This document shows, in pieces, positions 41,762 to 50,083 of a stretch of 64,000 nt of DNA. Source of the DNA: Oleiharenicola sp. (GTDB lineage Bacteria; Verrucomicrobiota; Verrucomicrobiia; Opitutales; Opitutaceae); contig JANYDW010000002.1 in the NCBI GenBank assembly GCA_025363455.1, positions 24,647-88,646 of the forward strand, in the 5' to 3' direction. The translations under genes and the position numbers were made by a program. Every line of letters starts with the position of its first letter. The first letter of the stretch is position 1. Below the pieces are notes generated by a model that ran no database searches, was not told where the DNA came from, and saw nothing but the letters and a program-made list of their open reading frames with translations.

Positions 41762-43786
41762 ATGAAAAGGATGCTTCGCTCCTGCCCATTGCTGATTGCC
41801 GGCCTGCTGCCAACCCTGTTGCCCGCCGCTGGAAAAATTGACCTGGCCCGGGTCACGCCCGTGCCGTCCACCGAACCGATTCCCCTCCAGGATTTTTTCC
41901 GCCCGGCCATCCTGCAGGAACCCAAGCTCAATCTCTCCGGCACGCACATCGCCGCCCTGATCACCGCCGCCGAGGACCGCCACCAGTTGCTCGTCTATGG
42001 TATACAGACCAAAAAAAGCGATTACGTCGGCGGCATCGGGGACAAGGATATCTATGAGGTGACCTGGCTCAACGATTCCCGGCTCCTCTTCAATCTGGCC
42101 GTCCGCAAGATGTTTGGTATTGGCCTGCTGGCTGCCGAAGTCGGCCACCTCAACGACGCCTATCCCATCCTGCAATATTACGGCACGAGTCTGATCGCGA
42201 TACCGCCCAAAAACCGCCTGCACCCGCTGGTGTGGAACCGCCAGGATAGCTTCGAATCCAGCCACCAGGGCGGGGCGGCCGTGGTCAACACCGACATCCA
42301 CAGCGGCAAGATGGTCAACCTGCTTGCGGCCACCGCCAACCATAATGACCTGCTGGACACCCGGGACAACAACGACCGGCACATCCTCAGCCGCTATCCG
42401 CTGCCCCCGAGCGGCCTGACCACCGGCTATATGGCCGACCGGGATGGCAACCTGGCCTACACCTTCACCGCCGAAAAGGGCGTGATGACCATGTACCGGC
42501 TGGAGGGCGAAAAATGGACGGCCTGCCCGGTGGACCTGGAACACATTGATGTCATTGGTCCAGGCGACCAACCCGGCCAAGTGGTGGTGATCAGCCCGGC
42601 TCCGGAAGGCAAGCCCCGGGCCCTGCAATTCATGGACGCCGCCACCGGGCGGCTCGGCGAAGTGCTCCTGCAGGACAAGGCCTATGATTTTACCGGCTGG
42701 CTCCACCGCCACCCCGTGAGCCGGGACATATTGGGGGTGGAGTTCGAGCGCGACGGCCCGCGTACCGTCTGGTTCAACGAGGACTATAAAAATCTCCAGA
42801 AGCTCCTCGACGGTTTCTTCCCCGGCGTGGTCGTCCGCATCATCAGCGGCAACGAGAAGCAGACGGTTTTTCTGGTCGCCACTTTCTCCGACCGCCAGCC
42901 CGTCATCTACAGCTGGGTCGACCTGGAGAAACGCACGGCCGGCCTGATCAAGAACTCCGCGCCCTGGATCGACCCGAAGCGCATGCAGCCGATGAACATC
43001 ATCAAGTTCAAGACCCGCGACGGCCGCCAGCTCGACGCCTACCTGACCCTGCCCGCCGGCTCCACGAAGGAGAATCCACCGCCCCTGGTCATGCTCTGTC
43101 ACGGGGGACCCTGGGCGCGCGACCACTGGGGGTTCAATGGCGAGGCGCAGTTCCTGGTGAGCCGGGGCTATGCCGTGCTACAGCCCAACTATCGCGGCTC
43201 CACCGGCATCAACTGGATGTTCCCCCCGGAGGACGAATGGGACTTCCGCAAGATGCACGACGACGTCACCGACGCCGCCAAGACTATGATCGCCTCGGGC
43301 CTGATCGACCCGAAGCGGATCGGCATCATGGGCGGCTCTTTCGGCGGCTATCTCGCGGTCGCGGGCGTCGTGAACGAACCCGACCTCTATCGCTGCGCCG
43401 TGACCATTGCCGGCGTCTTCGATTGGGAGAACCAGATCAAGGACAAGAAATACGACCAGTTTAATTCACCCGTTTTCGGCCGCATGGTCCACAAGCTCGG
43501 CGATGCCAAGCTCCAACCCGAGAAATTCGACGCCATCTCCCCCGGCCGCCATGCGGACCGGATCCGCGTCCCTGTCTTCGTCTCGGGTGGCACGGACGAC
43601 GCAACCGTCGAAATCGAACAGTCGCGCAACCTGGTCGCCGCCCTCGAAAAATATCACGTCCCCCACGAGAAACTCATCGTCAGCGAGGAGGGCCACGGCA
43701 TGCACCACCTCGATAACCAAGTGGACCTTTATTCCCGCATCGAGACCTTCCTCGCGAAGAACCTCAAGTCGGCCGCGCCGCCCTGA
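41762..43786 (+). CDS. Secreted S9 prolyl-oligopeptidase family peptidase, copy 1
   Basis: The 674-residue protein has a signal peptide (residues 1-22, ending LLPAAG) and a beta-propeller region (about 30-410). An alpha/beta-hydrolase domain follows with an intact triad: Ser in MGGSFGGYLAV (about residue 525), Asp in SGGTDDATVE (about 610), His in SEEGHGMHHL (about 645). S9C-type acylaminoacyl/dipeptidyl peptidases release N-terminal blocks or dipeptides from short peptides. HGGPWARDHWGF and LQPNYRGSTG are conserved oxyanion and catalytic-domain features. It is followed 122 bp later by a paralog, so the pair arose by tandem duplication. Confidence 0.9.
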   Translation: MKRMLRSCPLLIAGLLPTLLPAAGKIDLARVTPVPSTEPIPLQDFFRPAILQEPKLNLSGTHIAALITAAEDRHQLLVYGIQTKKSDYVGGIGDKDIYEVTWLNDSRLLFNLAVRKMFGIGLLAAEVGHLNDAYPILQYYGTSLIAIPPKNRLHPLVWNRQDSFESSHQGGAAVVNTDIHSGKMVNLLAATANHNDLLDTRDNNDRHILSRYPLPPSGLTTGYMADRDGNLAYTFTAEKGVMTMYRLEGEKWTACPVDLEHIDVIGPGDQPGQVVVISPAPEGKPRALQFMDAATGRLGEVLLQDKAYDFTGWLHRHPVSRDILGVEFERDGPRTVWFNEDYKNLQKLLDGFFPGVVVRIISGNEKQTVFLVATFSDRQPVIYSWVDLEKRTAGLIKNSAPWIDPKRMQPMNIIKFKTRDGRQLDAYLTLPAGSTKENPPPLVMLCHGGPWARDHWGFNGEAQFLVSRGYAVLQPNYRGSTGINWMFPPEDEWDFRKMHDDVTDAAKTMIASGLIDPKRIGIMGGSFGGYLAVAGVVNEPDLYRCAVTIAGVFDWENQIKDKKYDQFNSPVFGRMVHKLGDAKLQPEKFDAISPGRHADRIRVPVFVSGGTDDATVEIEQSRNLVAALEKYHVPHEKLIVSEEGHGMHHLDNQVDLYSRIETFLAKNLKSAAPP

Positions 43787-43908
43787 GGCCGGTTCGGTCC
43801 GGGTCGAATGTTGGCACCCCATCGTTTGATCGGGGCTTGCGCGCCCGGCTTCAGCGGGTTTTTCTAACCCCTGGCTGGCCTGTTGCCCGCCTCACCTCGA
43901 CCCCCGCC

Positions 43909-45927
43909 ATGACCAAACTCCGCTCTGTATTCCCCCTCCTGTTCGCCCTCCTGTTCGCCCTCGCGGCCCTGCCTGCACCAGCAGCCGATTCCATCGACCT
44001 CAGCCGCCTCATACCCGTGCCGGCCGACCAGCCGATCCCCGTGGTGGACTTTTTTCGTCCGCCCGCCCTGCAGGATCCGAAGGTCAACCCCTCCGGGACC
44101 CACATCGCCGCGCTGGTCACGGGTGCTTCGGACAAGGTTCTGCTCCTCATCAATGACCTGAAGGCCAAAAAGACAGAAGTCACCGGCGGCCCCAATGACG
44201 TCAATGTTACCACCTTCAACTGGCTGAATGACCATCGCCTGATCTACGGCTTGGGTGCCCCCGCCCGGGGCAACCTCGGCCTGCTCGCGGTGGACGTGGA
44301 AAAAATCAAGCGGAGCTATCCCATCCTTCAATACTACAACGAAACACTGCTGAACATCCCCAAGGACGATCGCACTCATCCCGTGGTCTGGGCCAGCTTT
44401 GATGGGCTCGACACGTATAAGCAAATGGGCGTGGTCGTGGTCGACACCGACAACCAGTCGGGAGACTTCGTCGATCTTACCTCCATCGTTAAGGATTCAT
44501 TGGGCAACCCGAAGGCCAAGGAGAACAACACAATCCATATCAAGAAGAGCTATCCCCAGCTGGAGCACGGGTGGGCCACCCGTTACATCACCGACCAAAA
44601 CGGGGCCCTCGATTTTGGCACAAGCGCCTCCAAAGGGGTCAACTCCCTGTACCACCTCACGGGCCAGGCCTGGACGGAATGTCCTGTCGATCTCGATCAG
44701 ATCAGTATCGTCGATGCCGGCAGCAAGCCCGGCGAACTGGCCGTCGTCGGCCCGCGCAACACCGGCCAGCCGAGCCCCCTGCAGTTCATGGACGGCGCGA
44801 CGGGCAAGCTCGGCGAGGTGCTCATCGAGGACAAAGAATACGATTTCAACGGCTATCTTTACCGCGACCCCGGCTCCCGCACCATCGTTGGCGCCGTCTA
44901 TAATCGCTCCGGCCCCAAGGCCGTTTGGTTCCACCCCACCTACGCCAAACTGCAGGAAGTCCTGAACGGTTTCTTCCCCGGGGTCATCGCCCGGATCATC
45001 GGCACCAATGAAAAGGGCGACCTCGTACTGGTGAGTACGTCCTCCGACCGGCAGCCGCTCTCCTACCAATGGGTGGATCTCGCTACCAAGAATGTGGGCC
45101 TGATCAAGAATTCGGCGCCGTGGATCGACCCCAAGCGCATGCAGCCAATGAGCATGATCAAGTTCAAGACCCGCGACGGCCACAAGCTCGATGCCTACGT
45201 GACTATGCCCGCCGGCGCCTCGAAGCAGAATCCGCCGCCGCTCGTCGTCCTCCCGCATGACGGGCCGATCGCCCGCGACACCTGGGGTTTCAACAGCGAG
45301 GTGCAGTTCTTCGCCAGCCGCGGTTACGCTGTGCTCCAGCCTAACTACCGCGGCTCCCCCGGCACCAGCTGGATGTTCCCCGAGTCCGACGATTGGGACT
45401 ACGCCAAGATGAGCGACGACGTGACCGACGCGACCAAGATGCTCGTCAGCTCCGGGCTCGTCGATGGCAAGCGGGTGGCGATCGTGGGCACCTCTTTCGG
45501 CGGCTACCTCGCACTGCAAGGCGCCACCAGCGAGCCCGACCTCTACCGCTGCGCCGCCGCCATCACAGGTACCTTCGACTGGGAGCAGTTGGTCAACGAC
45601 GCCAAATTCAACCGATACACGGATCCGCAGTACGACCGTTGGATCCACAAGCTCGGCGATCCCGACAAGGACAAGGCCAGGTACGACGCCATGTCCCCCA
45701 TCCACCGGATCAACCGGCTGCATATTCCGGTCTTCACCGCCGTGGGCCGCGAGGATTCCCAGGCTATTGTTGCCCAGTCCAAGGGCCTCGTCTCGCAATT
45801 GGAAAGAAACAACGTCCCGCACGAGAGTCTCACCTTGGGCGGCGTCGGCCGCGGCATGGCCTATGCAAAGAACCGCGTCGAGGTCTACACGCAGCTCGAG
45901 GCCTTCCTCGCCAAGCACCTGAAGTGA
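43909..45927 (+). CDS. S9 peptidase paralog, copy 2, lacking the catalytic histidine
   Basis: The 672-residue protein aligns along its length with copy 1 (same ALQDPKVNPSGTHIAAL and NSAPWIDPKRMQPM segments) and has a signal peptide (residues 1-25). The Ser is kept (VGTSFGGYLAL, about residue 529) and the Asp region survives as VGREDSQAIV. The histidine motif GHGMHH of copy 1 is GRGMAY here (about residue 647), so the catalytic His is replaced by Arg through CAC to CGC. HGGP has become HDGP. The reading frame is intact and codon use normal, which argues for a kept pseudoenzyme rather than decay. A role in binding peptides or pairing with copy 1 is possible. Confidence 0.88.
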   Translation: MTKLRSVFPLLFALLFALAALPAPAADSIDLSRLIPVPADQPIPVVDFFRPPALQDPKVNPSGTHIAALVTGASDKVLLLINDLKAKKTEVTGGPNDVNVTTFNWLNDHRLIYGLGAPARGNLGLLAVDVEKIKRSYPILQYYNETLLNIPKDDRTHPVVWASFDGLDTYKQMGVVVVDTDNQSGDFVDLTSIVKDSLGNPKAKENNTIHIKKSYPQLEHGWATRYITDQNGALDFGTSASKGVNSLYHLTGQAWTECPVDLDQISIVDAGSKPGELAVVGPRNTGQPSPLQFMDGATGKLGEVLIEDKEYDFNGYLYRDPGSRTIVGAVYNRSGPKAVWFHPTYAKLQEVLNGFFPGVIARIIGTNEKGDLVLVSTSSDRQPLSYQWVDLATKNVGLIKNSAPWIDPKRMQPMSMIKFKTRDGHKLDAYVTMPAGASKQNPPPLVVLPHDGPIARDTWGFNSEVQFFASRGYAVLQPNYRGSPGTSWMFPESDDWDYAKMSDDVTDATKMLVSSGLVDGKRVAIVGTSFGGYLALQGATSEPDLYRCAAAITGTFDWEQLVNDAKFNRYTDPQYDRWIHKLGDPDKDKARYDAMSPIHRINRLHIPVFTAVGREDSQAIVAQSKGLVSQLERNNVPHESLTLGGVGRGMAYAKNRVEVYTQLEAFLAKHLK

Positions 45928-45958
45928 CCAGCCGGCTTGCGCCGACAATTGCGTATAG

Positions 45959-46068
45959 GTGGAGCCCGGCCTCTGGTCGGGCTCTTCCCCGCAACGCCAG
46001 CCTATCCGGGCGCACCGGACGACGCCCACTTCACTCGTAGCGCGGGCGTCGTCAAGCGACGCCCCTAC
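45959..46068. repeat. Cluster of two short GC-rich hairpins between convergent genes
   Basis: GAGCCCG (45963) pairs with CGGGCTC (45979). Further on, GTAGCGCGGGCGTCG (46037) pairs with CGACGCCCCTAC (ends 46068). GACGACGCCC (46018-46027) can also pair with GGGCGTCGTC (46044-46053), giving an alternative fold. They probably act as terminators between the S9 and double-thioredoxin genes. Confidence 0.6.
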
Positions 46069-46075
46069 TCAATCC

Positions 46076-47218
46076 TCAGCGGTCGTAGCTCTTGTCGCGG
46101 TTCTGCCAGGGCTTGATTTGCTCGACCGCGGGCACGATCGCGCGGCGCAGCGCGATGAAGTCGATCGAGCCACTCTCACGGTAGAGCACCTTGCCCTCGG
46201 GACTAATCAGCAGCGTGTAGGGCAGCTCGCCGTTCCAATCCTTGTCGAAGGCCTCGATGAACACGTATTTGTCCTCCTCGCTATAGATCAGATTGCGGGT
46301 CGAGGCGTGGTGTTTCTGGAGGAAATCCAACACTTTCCCCTCTTCCTTCGGCGACTCGGCTGCCACCGTCACCAGCTCGAAGGCGCGCTGGCGGAAACGC
46401 AGGTTCTGCTCGACCACCTCGTCAAACTCCGAGACGCACGGCCCGCACCACGTGGCCCAGAAGTTGATCAGGCGGAGTTTGCCGGAGTCAGCATTGGCGC
46501 GGAGGGCCTTCAGCCCGGCGGGATCCACCTTGACGAGGGTGACCGGTTCCTTGGCCACCTTGGCCATCCAGCGCTCGTTGTCGGCAATCTTGTCCTTCCA
46601 CTTGATCGAGCAGCCGAAGACGCGCGTGGTCTTGATCTCGGGCTCCTTCCCCGCGAGCAGCGCGTCGAGTGCGGACCGGGTGTCGTGCACCTTGACCAAT
46701 GCTTCGTTCTCGGAATTGTCGATGCGGCCTTGGAAGCGTAGCTTGCGCGCCGCGTCGAAGATATAGACGTGCGGCGTGGCGATCGCGCCAAACTTGGTGA
46801 CGATCTCCTGCGTCTCGCCGTCGTCGAGATAGGGGAAGTTGAACTTGTGGTGCTCGGCGCGGACTTTCATCTCGGCGAAGGTGTCGCCCAGGTCGCCATA
46901 GCCCATCTCGTCGAAGCGCACGGCGGCGGCGCTGTTGGGATTGATGGCCACGACCTGCACGCCCCTGCCCTGGTAGTCGGCCTGGATCGCCTTGATGCGC
47001 TCCTCGTAAGCCTGCGCCGTCGGACAGTGGTTGCAGGTGAAAACGATCACCAGGAGCTTCGCGGCCGAGTATTCGGCGGGCGTGTGCATCCTGTCGTCCA
47101 CGCCCTTCAGGTTGAAGTCCGGCAGGGGCGAGCCGATGGCGAGGGCCGGCGGGTGCTCGGCAGCAGTCGTGGACAGCGCGGCAAAAGCCAGCACGCAGGA
47201 AGTGAGGAAGGAACGCAT
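46076..47218 (-). CDS. Exported protein with two thioredoxin-like domains
   Basis: The 380-residue product has a signal peptide (residues 1-19, ending STTAAE). The first redoxin domain opens IGSPLPDFNLKGVDD and has the active site VFTCNHCPTAQAYEERI, followed by AIATPHVYIFD. The second domain has NFWATWCGPCVSEFDEVVEQ and ELPYTLLISPEGKVLY (TlpA/ResA-like). The first CNHC site resembles peroxiredoxin-like AhpC/TSA family proteins. The protein probably handles thiols in the periplasm, perhaps linked to cytochrome or metalloenzyme maturation. The ATG at 47218 yields a proper signal peptide. A PD40-type secreted protein gene lies 30 bp upstream on the same strand. Confidence 0.88.
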   Translation of the reverse strand: MRSFLTSCVLAFAALSTTAAEHPPALAIGSPLPDFNLKGVDDRMHTPAEYSAAKLLVIVFTCNHCPTAQAYEERIKAIQADYQGRGVQVVAINPNSAAAVRFDEMGYGDLGDTFAEMKVRAEHHKFNFPYLDDGETQEIVTKFGAIATPHVYIFDAARKLRFQGRIDNSENEALVKVHDTRSALDALLAGKEPEIKTTRVFGCSIKWKDKIADNERWMAKVAKEPVTLVKVDPAGLKALRANADSGKLRLINFWATWCGPCVSEFDEVVEQNLRFRQRAFELVTVAAESPKEEGKVLDFLQKHHASTRNLIYSEEDKYVFIEAFDKDWNGELPYTLLISPEGKVLYRESGSIDFIALRRAIVPAVEQIKPWQNRDKSYDR

Positions 47219-47247
47219 GGCGGGGTATGGGGTTGGGTTCAGAAAAA

Positions 47248-48333
47248 TCATTTCAATTCGGGCTGGTAGCGCACGTAAGCGATCTTCGTGCCGTCGGGCG
47301 ACCAGGATATCGTGGCGGGCGCCCCGGCCTGGTCGGGCAGGCGCATCAGCACCCGTGCCTCGCCGCCCGCCGTTGGCCGCAGCGTGAGCACCGCAGCCCC
47401 GACTTGAAGGGCGAACGTGGCCGACCACTTGCCGTCAGGTGAGACCGCGGTCGATTGCCCCGTCGGAATGGGAATGACGGTGGAATCGAGGCCCTCAGCC
47501 GGGCCGCCGGACGCCGGCACCCGAAAGGCACCCTGCTTCTGGGCAAAGTGCAGCGAGCCATCCGCGGCCCAAACCGTCGCGGTGATCAATTCGCGGCTCG
47601 GATAAACACACACCCGGTCGCCCGAGGGGATCTTCACGTATTCCACCGAACTGCGCACCTTGGTGACCTCGATCGACGGCAGGCCGACCACCACGTTGGA
47701 AAACTCCGCGGTCTCGAACGCATTCTCATCGTGGGCGCAGACGCCCAGGCCGAGATAGAACGACCCCTTGAAAAGCAGGTGCGTGGAGCTGCCGGACGGT
47801 CTTAGCACCCCATCGGCCCCGGCGAGTGACATATACACGTAGTCACCGACCTTCTCGAGCCGCAGCCGCTTCGGCGCCTTGTTTACCGACTGCACCTCAT
47901 GCGTCACCTCACCGGCCGTCTCGCGGAATTGCAGCGAGGTCAGTCCGTCGCCGTGGAGCGCCACGTCGGCGTAGGCCGAGTCGGCATCGAGCGTCTGGCG
48001 GATCATGAGCACACCCTTGCGGTGGGCGTTCCCGCCCGCTTGGGGAAATGAAATGTCGGCCTCGATCGCGCTGTCGCCCTCGACCTTCTTCCAAACGAAA
48101 TGAAATGAATCCGCCCTGGCCCACATGTTCGCCCCGCCACCGCTCACCGCAATGGTGCCCTTGGCCGCATCACGAGCGACCGAGCCGGCGTGCTGGGGCG
48201 CGCCGATGTCGGTGTGGTCGGTAAACAGCCCGAGGCGGCCTTCCTGCGCGGACGTGAGGCCGGCAGCCAGCAGCAGCGCAACGGTCAGCAACCGGCGGGA
48301 CTTGGGGGTAGTCACGCCCAGCAGCAAAGTCAT
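47248..48333 (-). CDS. Secreted protein with DUF1349-like and TolB-type repeats
   Basis: The 361-residue protein has a signal-like N-terminus (RRLLTVALLLAAGLTSAQ). Its beta-sandwich core resembles DUF1349 concanavalin-type domains (GGGANMWARADSFHFVWKKV, HRKGVLMIRQTLDADSAYADVALHGD, LGLGVCAHDENAFETAEFSNV). A C-terminal part has WD40-like/PD40 motifs (STAVSPDGKWSATFAL, ISWSPDGTKIAYVRY). Such proteins are annotated as TolB-related or sugar-binding. The exact role is unknown. The start at 48333 is chosen among several in-frame Met codons. Confidence 0.7.
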   Translation of the reverse strand: MTLLLGVTTPKSRRLLTVALLLAAGLTSAQEGRLGLFTDHTDIGAPQHAGSVARDAAKGTIAVSGGGANMWARADSFHFVWKKVEGDSAIEADISFPQAGGNAHRKGVLMIRQTLDADSAYADVALHGDGLTSLQFRETAGEVTHEVQSVNKAPKRLRLEKVGDYVYMSLAGADGVLRPSGSSTHLLFKGSFYLGLGVCAHDENAFETAEFSNVVVGLPSIEVTKVRSSVEYVKIPSGDRVCVYPSRELITATVWAADGSLHFAQKQGAFRVPASGGPAEGLDSTVIPIPTGQSTAVSPDGKWSATFALQVGAAVLTLRPTAGGEARVLMRLPDQAGAPATISWSPDGTKIAYVRYQPELK

Positions 48334-48421
48334 CCGGCGGTCAGACGCAAGTGACGGCTGCAGCCAGCAGTAAAGTAACCCAGAGTTGCGCCACGACCCG
48401 ACTCGGACCACTGTCCGGGTC

Positions 48422-49456
48422 ATGCTTTCACGCTACCCCGCCGTGTTGCTCGCCGCCTGTCTTTCGGCCGCCGCCCGCGCCGCCCACCCGACGGCCCCGG
48501 CTGATCCGGACCTCAACCCGCGGGGCCGTGCCATCCTCACTTGGTTCCAGCAATTGCAGGCCAGTCCCGAGCTGAAGCTCGTCTCCGGCCAGTTCGCCGG
48601 ATGGAGCGGCGCAGCGAGGCTCGATGTCCTCGGCAAGATCGAGCGCGCCACGGGCCAGTGGCCGGCCATGATCGGCCTCGACTACTGTGCTTTTATCGAA
48701 GGCGAGGCCACCATTGGGACCGGCCCGGCCAACGCCCTCGCCACGGAATATTGGCGCGCCGGCGGCCTTGTCACCCTCTCCTGGCATGCGCCCAACCCCT
48801 CGAAACCACGCGGGGGGTTGAAAGAGCGGGGCATCAACCTCTCCGATTTGCTCGTCGCCGGCCCCGTCCATGACCGCTGGATCAAGTCCCTCGATCAGGT
48901 CGCCGCCGGCCTGGTTGAGCTGCAGGCGACAGGAGTCGTCGTGATCTGGCGCCCGTTGCACGAGATGAATGGCGGCTGGTTCTGGTGGGGCGCGCAGGAG
49001 CCCGCCGATTATATTGCCGTCTGGCGGCAGATGTTCAACTACTTCACCCGCGAGAAAAAACTTCACAACCTCATCTGGGTCTTCGGCCCCAACCATGGCC
49101 AGCGCAACGGGGCGGACTACTATCCCGGCGCCGCCTTGGTGGACCTCACCGGCTTTGACGCCTACACCGACCACATCGATCCGGAACACATCAAGGGCTA
49201 TTCCGGGATGCTGAAACTCAACAAGCCCTTCGGTTTCGCGGAGTTTGGCCCCCACGCCGCCTCCAAGCCGCCCGGTGACTACGATTTCCGGCGCTTCCTC
49301 GCGGGCGTGGAGAAAAATTTCCCCGCCTCCCGGCACTTTCTCGTCTGGAACGAAAAATGGAATCCCGCCGAGAACCTTTTCGCTCGCGAATTCTACAACG
49401 ACCCCCGCGTCATCACCCGAGACCGCCTGCCGCCCGGGCTGGCCGGAAGCCGATGA
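48422..49456 (+). CDS. Secreted GH26 beta-mannanase-like enzyme
   Basis: The 344-residue protein has a signal peptide (residues 1-20, ending AARAAH) and one GH26 barrel. It contains KLVSGQFAGW, GLDYC, TLSWHAPNP, the acid/base Glu in WRPLHEMNGGWFWWG (about residue 181), and the nucleophile Glu in FGFAEFGPH (about residue 273). NEKWNPAENLFAREFYNDPRVI closes the domain. GH26 enzymes cleave beta-1,4-mannan or, rarely, mixed-linkage glucan. The stop codon is followed after one base by a palindromic repeat that also occurs inside the SNF2 gene. Confidence 0.9.
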   Translation: MLSRYPAVLLAACLSAAARAAHPTAPADPDLNPRGRAILTWFQQLQASPELKLVSGQFAGWSGAARLDVLGKIERATGQWPAMIGLDYCAFIEGEATIGTGPANALATEYWRAGGLVTLSWHAPNPSKPRGGLKERGINLSDLLVAGPVHDRWIKSLDQVAAGLVELQATGVVVIWRPLHEMNGGWFWWGAQEPADYIAVWRQMFNYFTREKKLHNLIWVFGPNHGQRNGADYYPGAALVDLTGFDAYTDHIDPEHIKGYSGMLKLNKPFGFAEFGPHAASKPPGDYDFRRFLAGVEKNFPASRHFLVWNEKWNPAENLFAREFYNDPRVITRDRLPPGLAGSR

Positions 49457-49457
49457 A

Positions 49458-49536
49458 CCTCGCGCCAAGGACGCACAAGGTCGCCAAGGAAAACCCATTT
49501 CTCTCCTTTGCGCCCTTAGCGACCGTTGCGTGAGGC
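49458..49536. repeat. Palindromic repeat (CCTCGCGCCAAGGACGC type)
   Basis: Intergenic copy of the family found in the SNF2 gene at 39403-39480. CCTCGCGCCAAGGACGC begins at 49458 and GACCGTTGCGTGAGGC ends at 49536. It begins two bases after the GH26 stop codon. Confidence 0.85.
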
Positions 49537-49594
49537 AACAACAACCCTGGAGAGCTTCTTGCACGTTCGCGCTCGATGAACATTCTACCAGCTT

Positions 49595-50065
49595 ATGAAA
49601 CGCCTCCTCCTCCTCCTGTGCTCTGCTCTCAGTCTTCTGACTTCGGTCGGTTCTGCCGCTCCCGCGAAGGGCCCAGAGCCGCTCGTCATCGCCCACGGCG
49701 AATCCGTCAACCTCGCCGACTACGTCGTGCCGGGCAAAACCACGGTCTTCGACTTCACCAGCAAATATTGCGGGCCCTGCCAGGCCTACAACCAGCCCCT
49801 GCACGACCTCCATGCCCAGCGCACTGATGTCGCCGTGGTCAAGGTGGACATCAACCGGACCGGCGTGACAGGCATCGACTGGGAATCTCCGGTTGCCCGC
49901 CAGTTTGAGCTCCATTCGATCCCCCACTTCAAGGTCTATGGGCCCGATGGCAAACTGCGCGCCGCGGACAAGATTGTTTTCGGACCCGACGGCCGGCCCG
50001 ATCGCGCGGCCAGCAGCAGCGCCGCGCGCCAGATCGTCGAAGGGTGGATCAACTCGGGCAAATAG
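49595..50065 (+). CDS. Exported thioredoxin-like protein (CGPC active site)
   Basis: The 156-residue protein has a signal peptide (residues 1-21, ending VGSAAP) and the thioredoxin active site KYCGPCQAY near residue 60. AVVKVDINRTG, IDWESPVARQFE and the cis-Pro HSIPHFKVYGPDG follow. It is the closest relative in this window of the CPPC protein at 26059-26496, sharing the unusual LADYVVPGKTTVFDFTS opening. It probably acts as a periplasmic thiol oxidoreductase. Confidence 0.88.
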   Translation: MKRLLLLLCSALSLLTSVGSAAPAKGPEPLVIAHGESVNLADYVVPGKTTVFDFTSKYCGPCQAYNQPLHDLHAQRTDVAVVKVDINRTGVTGIDWESPVARQFELHSIPHFKVYGPDGKLRAADKIVFGPDGRPDRAASSSAARQIVEGWINSGK

Positions 50066-50083
50066 GCCGTCCGGCCCGGGCCT

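Noticed and set aside
39470..43126. Open frame of 1218 codons on the - strand
   Set aside because: It lies opposite the SNF2 and S9 genes, both with complete family motifs. High GC makes long antisense frames common, and this one has no recognisable domain.
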